From the NCBI GenBank assembly GCA_029260765.1, contig JAJDCP010000070.1:36234-100233 (forward strand): DNA of 64,000 nt, written 5' to 3'. Origin of the DNA: Planctomycetota bacterium. Its GTDB lineage: Bacteria > Planctomycetota > J058 > JAJDCP01. Under the pieces are notes generated by a model that was not told the origin of the DNA, made no database searches, and worked only from the letters and a program-made list of their open reading frames with translations. Shown here piece by piece: positions 54,183-62,827 of this stretch. The translations under genes and the position numbers were made by a program. How positions within the stretch are numbered: position 1 is the stretch's first letter; every line of letters starts with the position of its first letter.

Positions 54183-55112
54183 GTGCTTCGCAGGCCCTCA
54201 TTCCCCATCGCAGGTGCGACCCTCCTCACTCTGGCTATCGGTTTTGTGGCCGGCTGCTTCTGGGCGACAGCGCGTTGGAAGCCGCTCTTCGGGCAGGCAC
54301 CAGGCGACTCGCTGCCTGTAGCAGAAACAGACAGCCCGCTGTTCGCCAAGATCCAGAGCGAGCGCAGCCTGACCATCGGCATCAATAGCGACGCGCCCCC
54401 CTTCAGCATGCGTACACGTGACGGGGAGATGATCGGCATCGACGTCGAGCTCGCCCGCCTGTTAGGCCGCGAGCTTGGTGTCGAGGTCGAGTTGGTGGCG
54501 CTGGAGTCCAAAGATCGCTTCGCGGCCTTGCTCGACGGACGCATCGATCTGCTGGCGGCTGCGGTCACACGCACGCCTGAGCGCGGGCTGCAGGTCAACT
54601 TCTCGCGCCCGTATCTGACCTTTTCCCAGGCAGCTCTGGTGCGCAAAGACCTGCTGCCCAACAATGACCCCACCTCCGAAGTCGGTTCGGGACCGAGTTT
54701 CGAGCGCTGGTCCGACCTGGCAAAGCTGCCGGGACTCACGCTGGGCGTCAAGAAGAATACGCACCCTGAAGAGCATTGCCGGAAGGCGTTTCCTCTTGCC
54801 ACGATCGTGGGCTTCCCTTCGATGCTTGACGCTGTTGCGGCCTTGCAGCGCGGTGAGGTCGGTGCGGTCGCCCACGACGGCCCCTTCATCGAGGCCTGGA
54901 TCCTTACGCACGGCTCGCAGCGCTTCAAGTTCAAGCCCCTGCTCGGGGCATCGACGACCGAGCATCTCGGGCTGGCGATCCGCAAAGGGGACCTCGAGTT
55001 CCTGACCTGGCTCAATCTGTTCGTCGAAGAGGTTGGAGCCAGCGGCAGGCTGAACGAGATCCGCAACCACTATCTGGGCAACGATGGCTGGGCCTCCAAG
55101 GTGGACTGGTAA
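54183..55112 (+). CDS. Orphan solute-binding lipoprotein (amino-acid type, SBP_bac_3)
   Basis: 309 residues; GTG 54183 with AGGAG upstream. The N-terminal helix ends in a lipobox-like GFVAGC. Residues about 62-305 match family 3 solute-binding proteins: SLTIGINSDAPPFSMRT, GIDVELARLLGRELGVEVELV, LLDGRIDLLAAAVTRTPER and FSRPYLTFSQAALV, then ALQRGEVGAVAHDGPF. No permease or ATPase gene is near, so it may feed a distant transporter or act as a sensor. A TAGAAT box 37 nt upstream is a possible -10 but lacks a clear -35. Confidence 0.88.
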   Translation: MLRRPSFPIAGATLLTLAIGFVAGCFWATARWKPLFGQAPGDSLPVAETDSPLFAKIQSERSLTIGINSDAPPFSMRTRDGEMIGIDVELARLLGRELGVEVELVALESKDRFAALLDGRIDLLAAAVTRTPERGLQVNFSRPYLTFSQAALVRKDLLPNNDPTSEVGSGPSFERWSDLAKLPGLTLGVKKNTHPEEHCRKAFPLATIVGFPSMLDAVAALQRGEVGAVAHDGPFIEAWILTHGSQRFKFKPLLGASTTEHLGLAIRKGDLEFLTWLNLFVEEVGASGRLNEIRNHYLGNDGWASKVDW

Positions 55113-55171
55113 CCGACGCACGCCCCGGACCTCCATTGAAAATGGCCCCTGTGGGCGAAAAAGGAGCAGGC

Positions 55172-56524
55172 ATGTTCAGGAAGACGCCGCTGTTTCTCGC
55201 GCTGTTGCTCGCGAGCTTGGGCGCCCAAGAATTCGGCGACCTGAAGTTCGACTTTTCGTTGCAGATGCGGATACGGGGCATTTCGCTGAGCAATGGCTCC
55301 GACGTGCGCATGCTCGACCCCCAGGTGCGGCTCGCATTGCAGGCAGCCGATGAAGACCGGGTCGATGCGAGCCAGAACTTCATGGACATGCGGGTTCGCC
55401 CGAAGATGCGCATCACGGCCCTCGACCTGATCAGAGTCGAGACCCAGCTGGAAATCGGCGATGTCACCTTCGGGGTCGGCGACGGCGGTGATCTTGGCAC
55501 CGATGGCAAGATCATCGAGGTCAAACACCTGTTCCTCGACTTCGATCTTCCCAAGCTCACCGAGGCGATCGCCCCCGGCTCTACGTTGAGCTTTCGTGCC
55601 GGCTTGTTCGGGACCTTCACCCCCCAAGGCTTGGTTTTCAGCGACGATGGTGCTGGAGTGCGCCTGCAATGGGCGCTCCCCGAGCTCAACACCACCTTCC
55701 AAGTGCAGTGGCTCAAAGCGATCGAGACCTCACGCCTCGATCTCGACGGCGACGGGCGCATCGACAACGACTACAACGACCGCGATCTTCTGTTCTTCAA
55801 CGCGAGCACCGCATTTTCGGGCGTCAAGCTGGACAGCTATTTCATCGCGGACCTCGACAACACGCTCGATACGCCCGAACCCGCGAACCAGGAACGCAAT
55901 ATGTTCTGGGTCGGACTCGACGGATCGACGCGCCTGGGCCCCGTCAGCATCGACCTGAGCGGCGTGTACAACTGGGGCCGCACGAGCAACGCGGCGGCGG
56001 ACGGAAGGGCTGTCAAGACCAACGCATGGGCCGGCGTGCTGCGGCTGAGTTATGATTTCGGGCTGGTGAAGTTGACGGGGCTTGCAGCTGGCGCGACCGG
56101 CAACGACCCTGACCGCCAGCATCGCAATGATGCGTTCGTCGCGATCAGCCCCGAGTTCACGCCTTCGAACATCCTCTACGACTTCAGCGGCTTCAACCTG
56201 ACCAATTCGAATCTCAGTGGGACCGCCTGTTTCGGTCTGGAGGCCCGGGCCGGCGTGCTCGAAGACTTGTCGGTGACCGGGCGGGTTCTGTACGCGCTGC
56301 TGACCTCGGCGCCGGACAGCAGCGGCAACGTGTTCGCCCAGGGCACCGACCGCGATCTGGGCTGGGAGCTGAACCTGAACCTCGAGTACCAGCTCTATCA
56401 GCCCCTGAAGATCTTCTGCAACTCTGGCGTGCTGCTGCCCGGCGATGGGCTGCAAGCTGTCTTTGACAGCCCCGAAGACGGGGAGATCTGGGAGGTCATC
56501 TTTGGGCTGTCGCTTTCCATTTAG
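55172..56524 (+). CDS. Putative outer-membrane beta-barrel protein, 450 aa
   Basis: ATG 55172 is set by AAGGAG 5 nt upstream; the frame runs to 55136. A signal peptide (FRKTPLFLALLLASLGA) is followed by many alternating hydrophobic-polar strands with aromatic ends (LRFDFSLQMRIRGI, SVTGRVLYALL, ELNLNLEYQLYQ) and a C-terminal WEVIFGLSLSI, compatible with a porin or alginate-export-like barrel. Two Asp-rich loops (DLDGDGRIDNDYNDRD) suggest bound calcium or exposed loops. It follows the binding lipoprotein by 59 nt, so they might cooperate. Family membership was not established. Confidence 0.7.
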   Translation: MFRKTPLFLALLLASLGAQEFGDLKFDFSLQMRIRGISLSNGSDVRMLDPQVRLALQAADEDRVDASQNFMDMRVRPKMRITALDLIRVETQLEIGDVTFGVGDGGDLGTDGKIIEVKHLFLDFDLPKLTEAIAPGSTLSFRAGLFGTFTPQGLVFSDDGAGVRLQWALPELNTTFQVQWLKAIETSRLDLDGDGRIDNDYNDRDLLFFNASTAFSGVKLDSYFIADLDNTLDTPEPANQERNMFWVGLDGSTRLGPVSIDLSGVYNWGRTSNAAADGRAVKTNAWAGVLRLSYDFGLVKLTGLAAGATGNDPDRQHRNDAFVAISPEFTPSNILYDFSGFNLTNSNLSGTACFGLEARAGVLEDLSVTGRVLYALLTSAPDSSGNVFAQGTDRDLGWELNLNLEYQLYQPLKIFCNSGVLLPGDGLQAVFDSPEDGEIWEVIFGLSLSI

Positions 56525-56605
56525 TTCCTTCAACAGCGAGCAGCCGGCTACGGAAACCTGTGGGCTGGTGTGCAACGCAAGCCCGTGCTACGCGGAGCGA
56601 GGCAC

Positions 56606-57262
56606 ATGATCGAACGGCTCGAGCGGCGAGGCCTCTCCTCGCTGGCTTCCAAGCTGCTCTGCTGCCTGGCTCTGCTGTGTGCAGCCTGTCAGCTCCCCAG
56701 CGTCAAGACCCGCGACGAAGCCCTCGACGTGGTGCGGACGATGCTCGTCCACCCCTACACGCGCGACGCCTACGTCCAGGAGGCCCGGCCCGACCTCGAG
56801 CTGGTGGCGCTGGGTAGCGACTCGGTCAGCTTCGCCCGCGAGCAACACCGCTACGCTTTCCGCTACCAGGATGTTGCCGAGATCGACCTGGTGCCCGAAG
56901 ATGGGTTTCCCGGTCACGACCGTGTGACCATCGAGCTGGTACTCGAGCCCGCGAGCTACAGTGCGCGCCGGCTCGCGGAAGTGGAACAGCCTGACACTCT
57001 CACGGCCCTGCTGTATTCTCCACGTATCCGCTTTCCTGGCCGAACACGCTGGCAAGCGGCGCGCTTCCGGCAGGCCGTGCGCCTCCTGGCGGCCGACGCG
57101 AAGCAAGGCATACAACCACCACCAGTCGAGCCCGGGCCCGCCCCATCTAACGACACCGGCCTGAAGGCCAAGCTCAGTGAGTTGAAGGAATGCCTTGATG
57201 CGGGCTTGATCAGCGAAGAAGAATACCAACAGAAGAAGATGGAGTTGCTAGACGATTTCTAG
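56606..57262 (+). CDS. Lipoprotein with C-terminal SHOCT domain, 218 aa
   Basis: ATG 56606 with purine-rich GGAGCGAGG upstream (earlier GTG 56570 is possible). The signal peptide ends in a LCAAC lipobox. The middle (about 35-150) is a beta-rich domain (LELVALGSDSVSFARE, YRFRYQDVAEIDLVP-type) and the last 32 residues are a SHOCT motif: LKAKLSELKECLDAGLISEEEYQQKK. SHOCT often mediates oligomerisation. Its stop overlaps the neighbourhood of the next gene's start by less than 15 nt, so the two may be coupled. Confidence 0.8.
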   Translation: MIERLERRGLSSLASKLLCCLALLCAACQLPSVKTRDEALDVVRTMLVHPYTRDAYVQEARPDLELVALGSDSVSFAREQHRYAFRYQDVAEIDLVPEDGFPGHDRVTIELVLEPASYSARRLAEVEQPDTLTALLYSPRIRFPGRTRWQAARFRQAVRLLAADAKQGIQPPPVEPGPAPSNDTGLKAKLSELKECLDAGLISEEEYQQKKMELLDDF

Positions 57263-57272
57263 AGATGCCGCA

Positions 57273-59012
57273 TTGCTGCTGCTGGCCATGGCTTGCCTGG
57301 GCTGCCAGCCGATTCCCCGTCCACCGGACCGGCCTCCGCCACCGCGCGCGGAGCCAGAACGTCCTGCTGCCGAGGTGCTGCCTCTGGCTTGGGCGCGTCC
57401 TCCGGAGTGGGTGTTCGAGGTGGCGCAGCGGAGCCACGACCCCGACACCACTTTTGTGCCGGTCTGGGGAGAGCGCTGTTGGGCGGTGCTGCTCCGCTCA
57501 GGACTGCCTCCACAACGCAGCGAAGGGCGCGATCGAAACCCGCATCGCGCGGTCGAGCAGGCACTGGCGGGGCTCGATCAAGATCCCCGTGGCGTCATCT
57601 TGCTCGAGTTCGCCGGACAGCCCACCCAGCAGGTCGAGCTGATTCCCGGCACCGTCGTGTGGCGCGGCCAGGAGGTGCCCGCAGGTGTTGCGGTCGCAGC
57701 AGACCTGCAACCAGGGCTGCACGGCATCGAGGTCGCCTTTGCCGATGGCAGCCAGGGAACTGCCTATCCCACCGATGCGCTGCTCGACGACCGCGCCAAC
57801 CCCGACGAACTGCTTCAACTTGCCATCCGCCGAGCGGGCTACGCGGCCTATGAGTGGGAGAAGGTGCAGCGCGCCATGATCTTCCAGACCTGGAGCGTGC
57901 TCATCGACAGCGACGGGGAGGTCCAGGCCTGGCAGCGCTACGGACTGCCACGCGCGCCCTTGAGCAAAGCGACGATCCGTGCGGCTGTCCAGGCAAGCGC
58001 CGAGAGGCTGGTGCGCAACACCGACGAATTCGGCAAGTACGCCTACAGCTTCACCCTCACAGGCCGCAATCCGCCGCGGACCTCGCGTAACTACAACATC
58101 GTGCGGCACGCAGGGACCACCTGGACGCTGCTCATGTTGGGCTCACGCAGTGGGGACGCCGAGCTGCTCGAAACGGGGCGCCGTGGCCTGCAATGGCTGA
58201 ATCAGTGGCTTGAGCAAGAGGACGATCGCTGGCGCATTGTCTATGACCGTGAAGCCAAACTGGGGACGCAGGCCCTGGCCCTGCTGGCCTATGTCGAGTT
58301 GGCGCGTGTCAACGGCCTCGAGGCGGGCAAGGCTGAGCGCGAGGGTCTGCTCCGCGAGATTCTCTCCCGGCAGGACCCCAGCGGTCTATTCCTCGCCCCT
58401 GGAGGTGGCCTCGAGACCAGCCCCTATTTCCCCGGCGAGGCTTGCCTGGCCCTGGCCGAGCTGGGACATCTGGACCCGGACACGGGGGCGCTCGATGCTG
58501 CCCGCCTCGGCGTTGAGGCGTTGCTGCGTTTCGGCGCGGACGGCAAAGGCGCGATCCGGCTGGACAACTGGCTTCCACAGGCGGTCGAAGCCGTGCATCG
58601 CGCGGACCAGGATCCTCGCTGGGTTGACGCCGCTTGGGCGCTTGGCGAGCGGATCAGCAGACAGCAGTATCACGGCGACGAGGTCGCCGCCGACTGGGCA
58701 GGCGGCATGCATGTCGGCTACATCCCCAGAGGCTCCAGCACCAGTGCCTACCTTGAGGGATTGGGCAGTGCCTTGGCGGTGCTGCTGCGTGCCGACGACT
58801 CCCGTGCTGTGACCCTGCGTACGCACATGCGGCGCGGCAGCGAATTCCTGTTGCGCACACAGGTGCTGCCCGAAGAGGCCTTCCTCTGTCGCGACCCCGC
58901 GCTGGCTGTCGGAGGATTCCGCGCAGGTCTGATGGAGGGCACCTTCCGCGTCGACTTCGACCAGCACGCCATCGGGGCGCTGCTTTGGGCGCTGGAGACG
59001 CTGGAGCACTAG
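57273..59012 (+). CDS. Predicted exported lipoprotein with helical toroid domain, 579 aa
   Basis: TTG 57273 is the annotated start; the in-frame upstream space (from the stop at 57249) has no ATG or GTG, so initiation could also use ATT 57255, giving a signal peptide with a basic N terminus. The start is unsure. A lipobox LACLGC-like stretch is near the N terminus. Residues about 60-240 are mixed; about 260-575 contain repeated Ala/Leu helix pairs (TLLMLGSRSGDAELLETGRRGLQWLN, TQALALLAYVELARVNG, EACLALAELGHLD, LGSALAVLLRADDSR) as in alpha/alpha toroids of glycoside hydrolase or prenyltransferase type. Function not recognised. Confidence 0.72.
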   Translation: MLLLAMACLGCQPIPRPPDRPPPPRAEPERPAAEVLPLAWARPPEWVFEVAQRSHDPDTTFVPVWGERCWAVLLRSGLPPQRSEGRDRNPHRAVEQALAGLDQDPRGVILLEFAGQPTQQVELIPGTVVWRGQEVPAGVAVAADLQPGLHGIEVAFADGSQGTAYPTDALLDDRANPDELLQLAIRRAGYAAYEWEKVQRAMIFQTWSVLIDSDGEVQAWQRYGLPRAPLSKATIRAAVQASAERLVRNTDEFGKYAYSFTLTGRNPPRTSRNYNIVRHAGTTWTLLMLGSRSGDAELLETGRRGLQWLNQWLEQEDDRWRIVYDREAKLGTQALALLAYVELARVNGLEAGKAEREGLLREILSRQDPSGLFLAPGGGLETSPYFPGEACLALAELGHLDPDTGALDAARLGVEALLRFGADGKGAIRLDNWLPQAVEAVHRADQDPRWVDAAWALGERISRQQYHGDEVAADWAGGMHVGYIPRGSSTSAYLEGLGSALAVLLRADDSRAVTLRTHMRRGSEFLLRTQVLPEEAFLCRDPALAVGGFRAGLMEGTFRVDFDQHAIGALLWALETLEH

Positions 59013-59037
59013 CTTCCAGCTCCCCAACAAATGCATA

Positions 59038-59059
59038 AGGGCGGGGTCTTCCCCGCCCT
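59038..59059. terminator. Bidirectional terminator hairpin
   Basis: AGGGCGGGG-TCTT-CCCCGCCCT is a perfect 9-bp stem with a 4-nt loop. It lies between the convergent stops at 59012 and 59111. A long T run is absent, but T-rich sequence follows on the minus strand. Confidence 0.65.
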
Positions 59060-59110
59060 CGTGTGAGGAGGCAAGTCCCCCTCCGGCATCAACCCTTCGC
59101 TTCTCAGCCC

Positions 59111-59644
59111 TTACTGAAGGCTCTTCTTGTAGAATTTGGGCGAGATGGCCAGGTCGTCCTGCAGCTGCATGACCACAGCATCCTCGCTGACCTCGATGAT
59201 CTTCCAGGTGGTATCGGTCTCGGCATTCGGTTCGAGGTTGTCGCGCATGACCAGGGTGGTCTCGCCTTCGTCCGACCAGCTCCAATATCCACGCACCTGA
59301 GACTCGAGCAGACCTTCACCGGAGGTTCTCTGCCACATGTGCTTGGTGCCATCCTTCGAGAGATAGAACACCAGGTGCTTTTCGGCGACCATGTCGGCCA
59401 TCGCGCCGACATCACCTTCTAGCTTGATCTCGGCAGTGATGCCGGTGCCCTCTTTGATGGCCTCTTCGCGGGCGCGGGCCGTGGCATCACCATCGTAGTA
59501 CCAATACTTGCCCTTACCCTCGGGGCCTCCCATCATCATCGCGGTCTTGGCCGACAGGGTCGGCTTCGAGTCGCCGCATGCCGTGACCGTGAAAGAGAGA
59601 CCCATCGCCAGCACACACATGCCTGCAATCTTCAACAAACGCAT
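59111..59644 (-). CDS. Small predicted lipoprotein, 177 aa
   Basis: ATG 59644, with AGGTGG upstream. The signal peptide ends TVTAC, with the Cys at residue 23. The mature part has a beta-rich core (KGKYWYYDGDATARARE, KHLVFYLSKDGTKHMWQ, RGYWSWSDEGETTLVMRDN, TTWKIIEVSEDAVVMQLQDD). The family is not recognised. It ends toward the bidirectional terminator and is convergent with the toroid lipoprotein. Confidence 0.75.
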   Translation of the reverse strand: MRLLKIAGMCVLAMGLSFTVTACGDSKPTLSAKTAMMMGGPEGKGKYWYYDGDATARAREEAIKEGTGITAEIKLEGDVGAMADMVAEKHLVFYLSKDGTKHMWQRTSGEGLLESQVRGYWSWSDEGETTLVMRDNLEPNAETDTTWKIIEVSEDAVVMQLQDDLAISPKFYKKSLQ

Positions 59645-59899
59645 CCGATTTCCACCTTTTCTTGACGTGTTTTTGCGCGCCGCGAGCGACCCCGTGCCGG
59701 TGTGAGCCTACCGTACCTGGAGCGACCGCCAGTGCGTCGTTCCGGGTCTCGCTGAACCGACTTCCCTGGTCCGTCCGACCCGCCAGAAAGTATGGCCGGG
59801 ATGCGTGACCGAAGAGTGACGGCAAACGTTACAGGCCTGGCCGCCGGGCGCAATTTCGTGACAAACTGGCGCCCATTCAACGAAAATTGCTGCTCTGCG

Positions 59900-61918
59900 T
59901 CAAGGGCGCGGCCGGTAACCACCGCCGCTCTCGCCTTGGCGTGAGCGGGCAGCCTCGACCCGTTTCTGCCGCCAGCGACGCTTCTTGCCGCGCAGAGGTT
60001 TGGAAGCATGAGCGGCGCGTTTTTGGGCCTTTTCCGCTTCCGCTTGCGCGCGCCGGCGGCGCTCTTCGATCGCCTCCCGCGGAGGATTGCGGGGGATCAG
60101 AGCATCGCAACCGTCACCGATCAGGTCCTGCCGCCCTGCCTGCGTCAGCGCATCGCGAACCAGGAAGTAGTTCTCCGGGGCGAAAAAGCGCATCACAGCC
60201 CGTTGGTACTCGCGGTCTTTCAGGCTGCGCGCGACCGCCACGCTTTTCATGGTGTTGGGGTCGAGCCCGGTGTAGTACATGCAGGTGGCGACGTCCATCG
60301 GAGCGGGAATGAAGTCCTGCACCTGATCCGGACGGTGGCCCGTGCGCTTGAGGAAAAGTGCCAGCTCGATCATCGATTCCAGCGTCGAGCCGGGATGGCT
60401 GGCGATGAAGTAGGGAATCAGCTGTTGCCTCTTCCCAGCACGCGCCGACGCGTCTTCGAAGGCCTCGGCGAAGCGTTCGAAGTCGTCGATGCCCGGCTTC
60501 TTCATCAATCCCAGCACGGCATCCGAGGCATGCTCGGGCGCGACCTTCAGCCGTCCGCCGACGTGATGCGCGGCCATCTCCTCGAGGTATTCCGGATCCT
60601 TCTGGGCCAGGTCCATACGCACACCACTGGCGACCAGGACCTTACGCACACCAGGTTGCTTGCGGGCCCCACGCAGCAGCTCCTTCAAAGGACCGTGATC
60701 GGTTCCCAGATACTGACAGACCGTCGGGTGCACACAAGACAGCCGGCGGCAGACCTTCTCGACCTCGGGTTCCTGACAGCGCATCTGGTACATGTTGGCG
60801 GTCGGCCCGCCCACGTCTGAGATCACCCCGGTATAGCCCGGCCGCCCCTGCAACCCGCGGATCTCCTCGAGCACCGAGGCCTGCGAGCGTGACTGGATCA
60901 CCCGACCCTGGTGGGTGGTGATCGAGCAAAACGTGCAACCCCCGAAACAGCCCCGCATGATCGTCACGCTGTTGCGGATCATGGTCCATGCGGGCACAGG
61001 CTCTTTGTACATCGGGTGCGGCAGGCGGGTATACGGCAGGTCGTAGATCGCGTCCATCGCGGCTTCCGAGAGCGGAGCCGCCGGAGGGTTCTGCACCACA
61101 CAGCGCCGCCCGTGCTCCTGCAGAATGCGTCGGGCGTTGAAGGGGTTGGTCTCGCGATGGGTCAAACGGGTCGCCACCGCGAACGCCCGCTTGCTGGCGC
61201 AAATCTCCTCAAAACCGGGCAAGCGCACAGCCTCGGCGGGACGCTCTTCCTTGGCACCGAGCAGATAGGCGCTGCCAGGGATGTCGCGAAGATCGCGGAC
61301 ACCGGCCCCCTGCGCCAGCCGCAGGGCCACCTCGCGCACGCCGGATTCGCCCATGCCGTAGACAAACAGGTCGGCCTTGGAACTGACGAGCAGCGAAGGG
61401 CGCACGCTGTCGCTCCAATAGTCGTAGTGCGCCAAGCGGCGCAGAGAGGCCTCGACTCCGCCACAGATGACGGGCACGCCCTTGAACGCCTCGCGGCAGC
61501 GCTGCGCATAGATCGGAGTGGGCCGATCCGGCCGCAGCCCCACGCGACCTCCCGGGCTGTAGGCATCTTTGCTACGAGGTTTGCGGCTGGCGGTGTAGTG
61601 GTTGATCATCGCGTCCATGTTGCCGCCGCTGACGGCATAGAACAGGCGCGGGCGGCCGAAAGCTCGCCAGGGCTCGACGGAGCGCCAATCGGGCTGCGAG
61701 AGGATGGCCACACGGTAGCCTTCGGCCTCGAGCACTCTTCCAATCAGCGCCATCGCAAAGGAAGGATGGTCTATGTAGGCATCGGCGGTGACCAACAGGA
61801 CGTCGATCGCATCCCACCCGCGGGCCTGCACCTCCTGGGGGGTCGCAGGCAGGAGGCGGCCCGCTGGACGCGGAGGGCGCGTACCAGGGTCACGAGGGCG
61901 GAAGAGAGTGCCCGACAT
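59900..61918 (-). CDS. ygiQ: YgiQ-type radical SAM protein (UPF0313), 672 aa
   Basis: ATG 61918 with GAGGA upstream; the frame runs open to 61975. The radical SAM cluster motif CFGGCTFC is inside MRGCFGGCTFCSITTHQGR. The YgiQ N-terminal half (WDAIDVLLVTADAYIDHPSFAMALIGR, GNMDAMINHYTASRKPRSKDAYSPGG) and YFIASHPGSTLESMIELALFLK are clear. The C-terminal 50 residues are Arg/Lys-rich. The reaction of this family is not established. It follows the cupin gene by 92 nt on the same strand. Confidence 0.93.
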   Translation of the reverse strand: MSGTLFRPRDPGTRPPRPAGRLLPATPQEVQARGWDAIDVLLVTADAYIDHPSFAMALIGRVLEAEGYRVAILSQPDWRSVEPWRAFGRPRLFYAVSGGNMDAMINHYTASRKPRSKDAYSPGGRVGLRPDRPTPIYAQRCREAFKGVPVICGGVEASLRRLAHYDYWSDSVRPSLLVSSKADLFVYGMGESGVREVALRLAQGAGVRDLRDIPGSAYLLGAKEERPAEAVRLPGFEEICASKRAFAVATRLTHRETNPFNARRILQEHGRRCVVQNPPAAPLSEAAMDAIYDLPYTRLPHPMYKEPVPAWTMIRNSVTIMRGCFGGCTFCSITTHQGRVIQSRSQASVLEEIRGLQGRPGYTGVISDVGGPTANMYQMRCQEPEVEKVCRRLSCVHPTVCQYLGTDHGPLKELLRGARKQPGVRKVLVASGVRMDLAQKDPEYLEEMAAHHVGGRLKVAPEHASDAVLGLMKKPGIDDFERFAEAFEDASARAGKRQQLIPYFIASHPGSTLESMIELALFLKRTGHRPDQVQDFIPAPMDVATCMYYTGLDPNTMKSVAVARSLKDREYQRAVMRFFAPENYFLVRDALTQAGRQDLIGDGCDALIPRNPPREAIEERRRRAQAEAEKAQKRAAHASKPLRGKKRRWRQKRVEAARSRQGESGGGYRPRP

Positions 61919-62010
61919 ATGTAGATCCTCACGGGACGCCGTGAAACCCGGCCCAAAGGTCCGGGTGGGGCGCACTTCCCGAAAGTATCACATTCAGGAG
62001 AATTCGCGCG

Positions 62011-62610
62011 TCAAAAGCGCCGCCGGTGGCGAGGTTTTCCGACTCGGCGCAGATAGCGACGCGTGATCTCGACCACCGAAGCCATGATCTTGTTCTCGAT
62101 CGAGGTCAAGGCAGCCAGGGCTTCCTGGTTGTCGAGTCCCATCGCCTCTTCGATCTGCTCGGAGAGCCGACCACCGATGTCGAAGAGCCGCACGATGCTC
62201 TGGATCGCCATCGGCGCGTCCATACTGGTCGGGAGGCCATCGATGATCTGCTGCAAGTGCCCGATGGTCTCGCGCGATTGTGCGGCCGCCTCGGATTCGT
62301 CACGCCCTTCGCCGCCGCCGATGGTCGACTCGATGCTGAACGCACGGAGCATGTCGGGGCTGGTATTCGCCAGAGAATGCGGCGTGGATGGCGGGATGAA
62401 CACAACCTCACCAGGCTTGATGACCCGGTTGGTCCGGTCGATGATCATCTCCCCTGCGCCATGGGTCAGATAGAAGACTACCTCGGCGTCGGAGTGCTCG
62501 TTGCTCGGGGTTTCTTCACCATGATCGAGCTCATACTCCCACAGTGAGCGGAAGCGGCTCTGGGAACCGGGAGCGAACTCGGGAACATAGCGGCATCGGC
62601 GCACGCGCAT
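62011..62610 (-). CDS. Cupin-domain protein, 199 aa
   Basis: ATG 62610 with AGGAGGG 5 nt upstream; the frame is open to 62676. Residues about 15-105 are a cupin: SDAEVVFYLTHGAGEMIIDRTNRVIKPGEVVFIPPSTPHSL, with metal-ligand candidates Glu and His in the usual positions. The C-terminal helical half (LFDIGGRLSEQIEEAMGLDNQEALAALTS) is not recognised; a sensor or regulator is possible. Ends in a basic stretch RRVGKPRHRRRF. A promoter is at 62648-62676. Confidence 0.82.
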   Translation of the reverse strand: MRVRRCRYVPEFAPGSQSRFRSLWEYELDHGEETPSNEHSDAEVVFYLTHGAGEMIIDRTNRVIKPGEVVFIPPSTPHSLANTSPDMLRAFSIESTIGGGEGRDESEAAAQSRETIGHLQQIIDGLPTSMDAPMAIQSIVRLFDIGGRLSEQIEEAMGLDNQEALAALTSIENKIMASVVEITRRYLRRVGKPRHRRRF

Positions 62611-62647
62611 CGGAACCCTCCTGCCTCGTGCATGGCCCGTCTCTTGG

Positions 62648-62676
62648 AGAGTAGGGCCAGGCATCCGGCTTGTCAA
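62648..62676 (-). promoter_or_regulatory. Promoter of the cupin gene
   Basis: Minus-strand TTGACA (62676-62671) is perfect, and TACTCT (62653-62648) lies 17 nt downstream. Leader about 35 nt to ATG 62610. Confidence 0.55.
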
Positions 62677-62827
62677 CCCGAGCAGCCCGGTCTACGGCCG
62701 ATCTGCCCAGGAAAGGAAGCGTGAGAGCCCGTGACTTTTGTGCGCCCGCCGCGAACTGCGCGGAGACTGTCTGGCATCAGCGCGCGGAATGCGCCGCGAG
62801 CGCGGAAAAACCGGGGGCGCCAGACTT

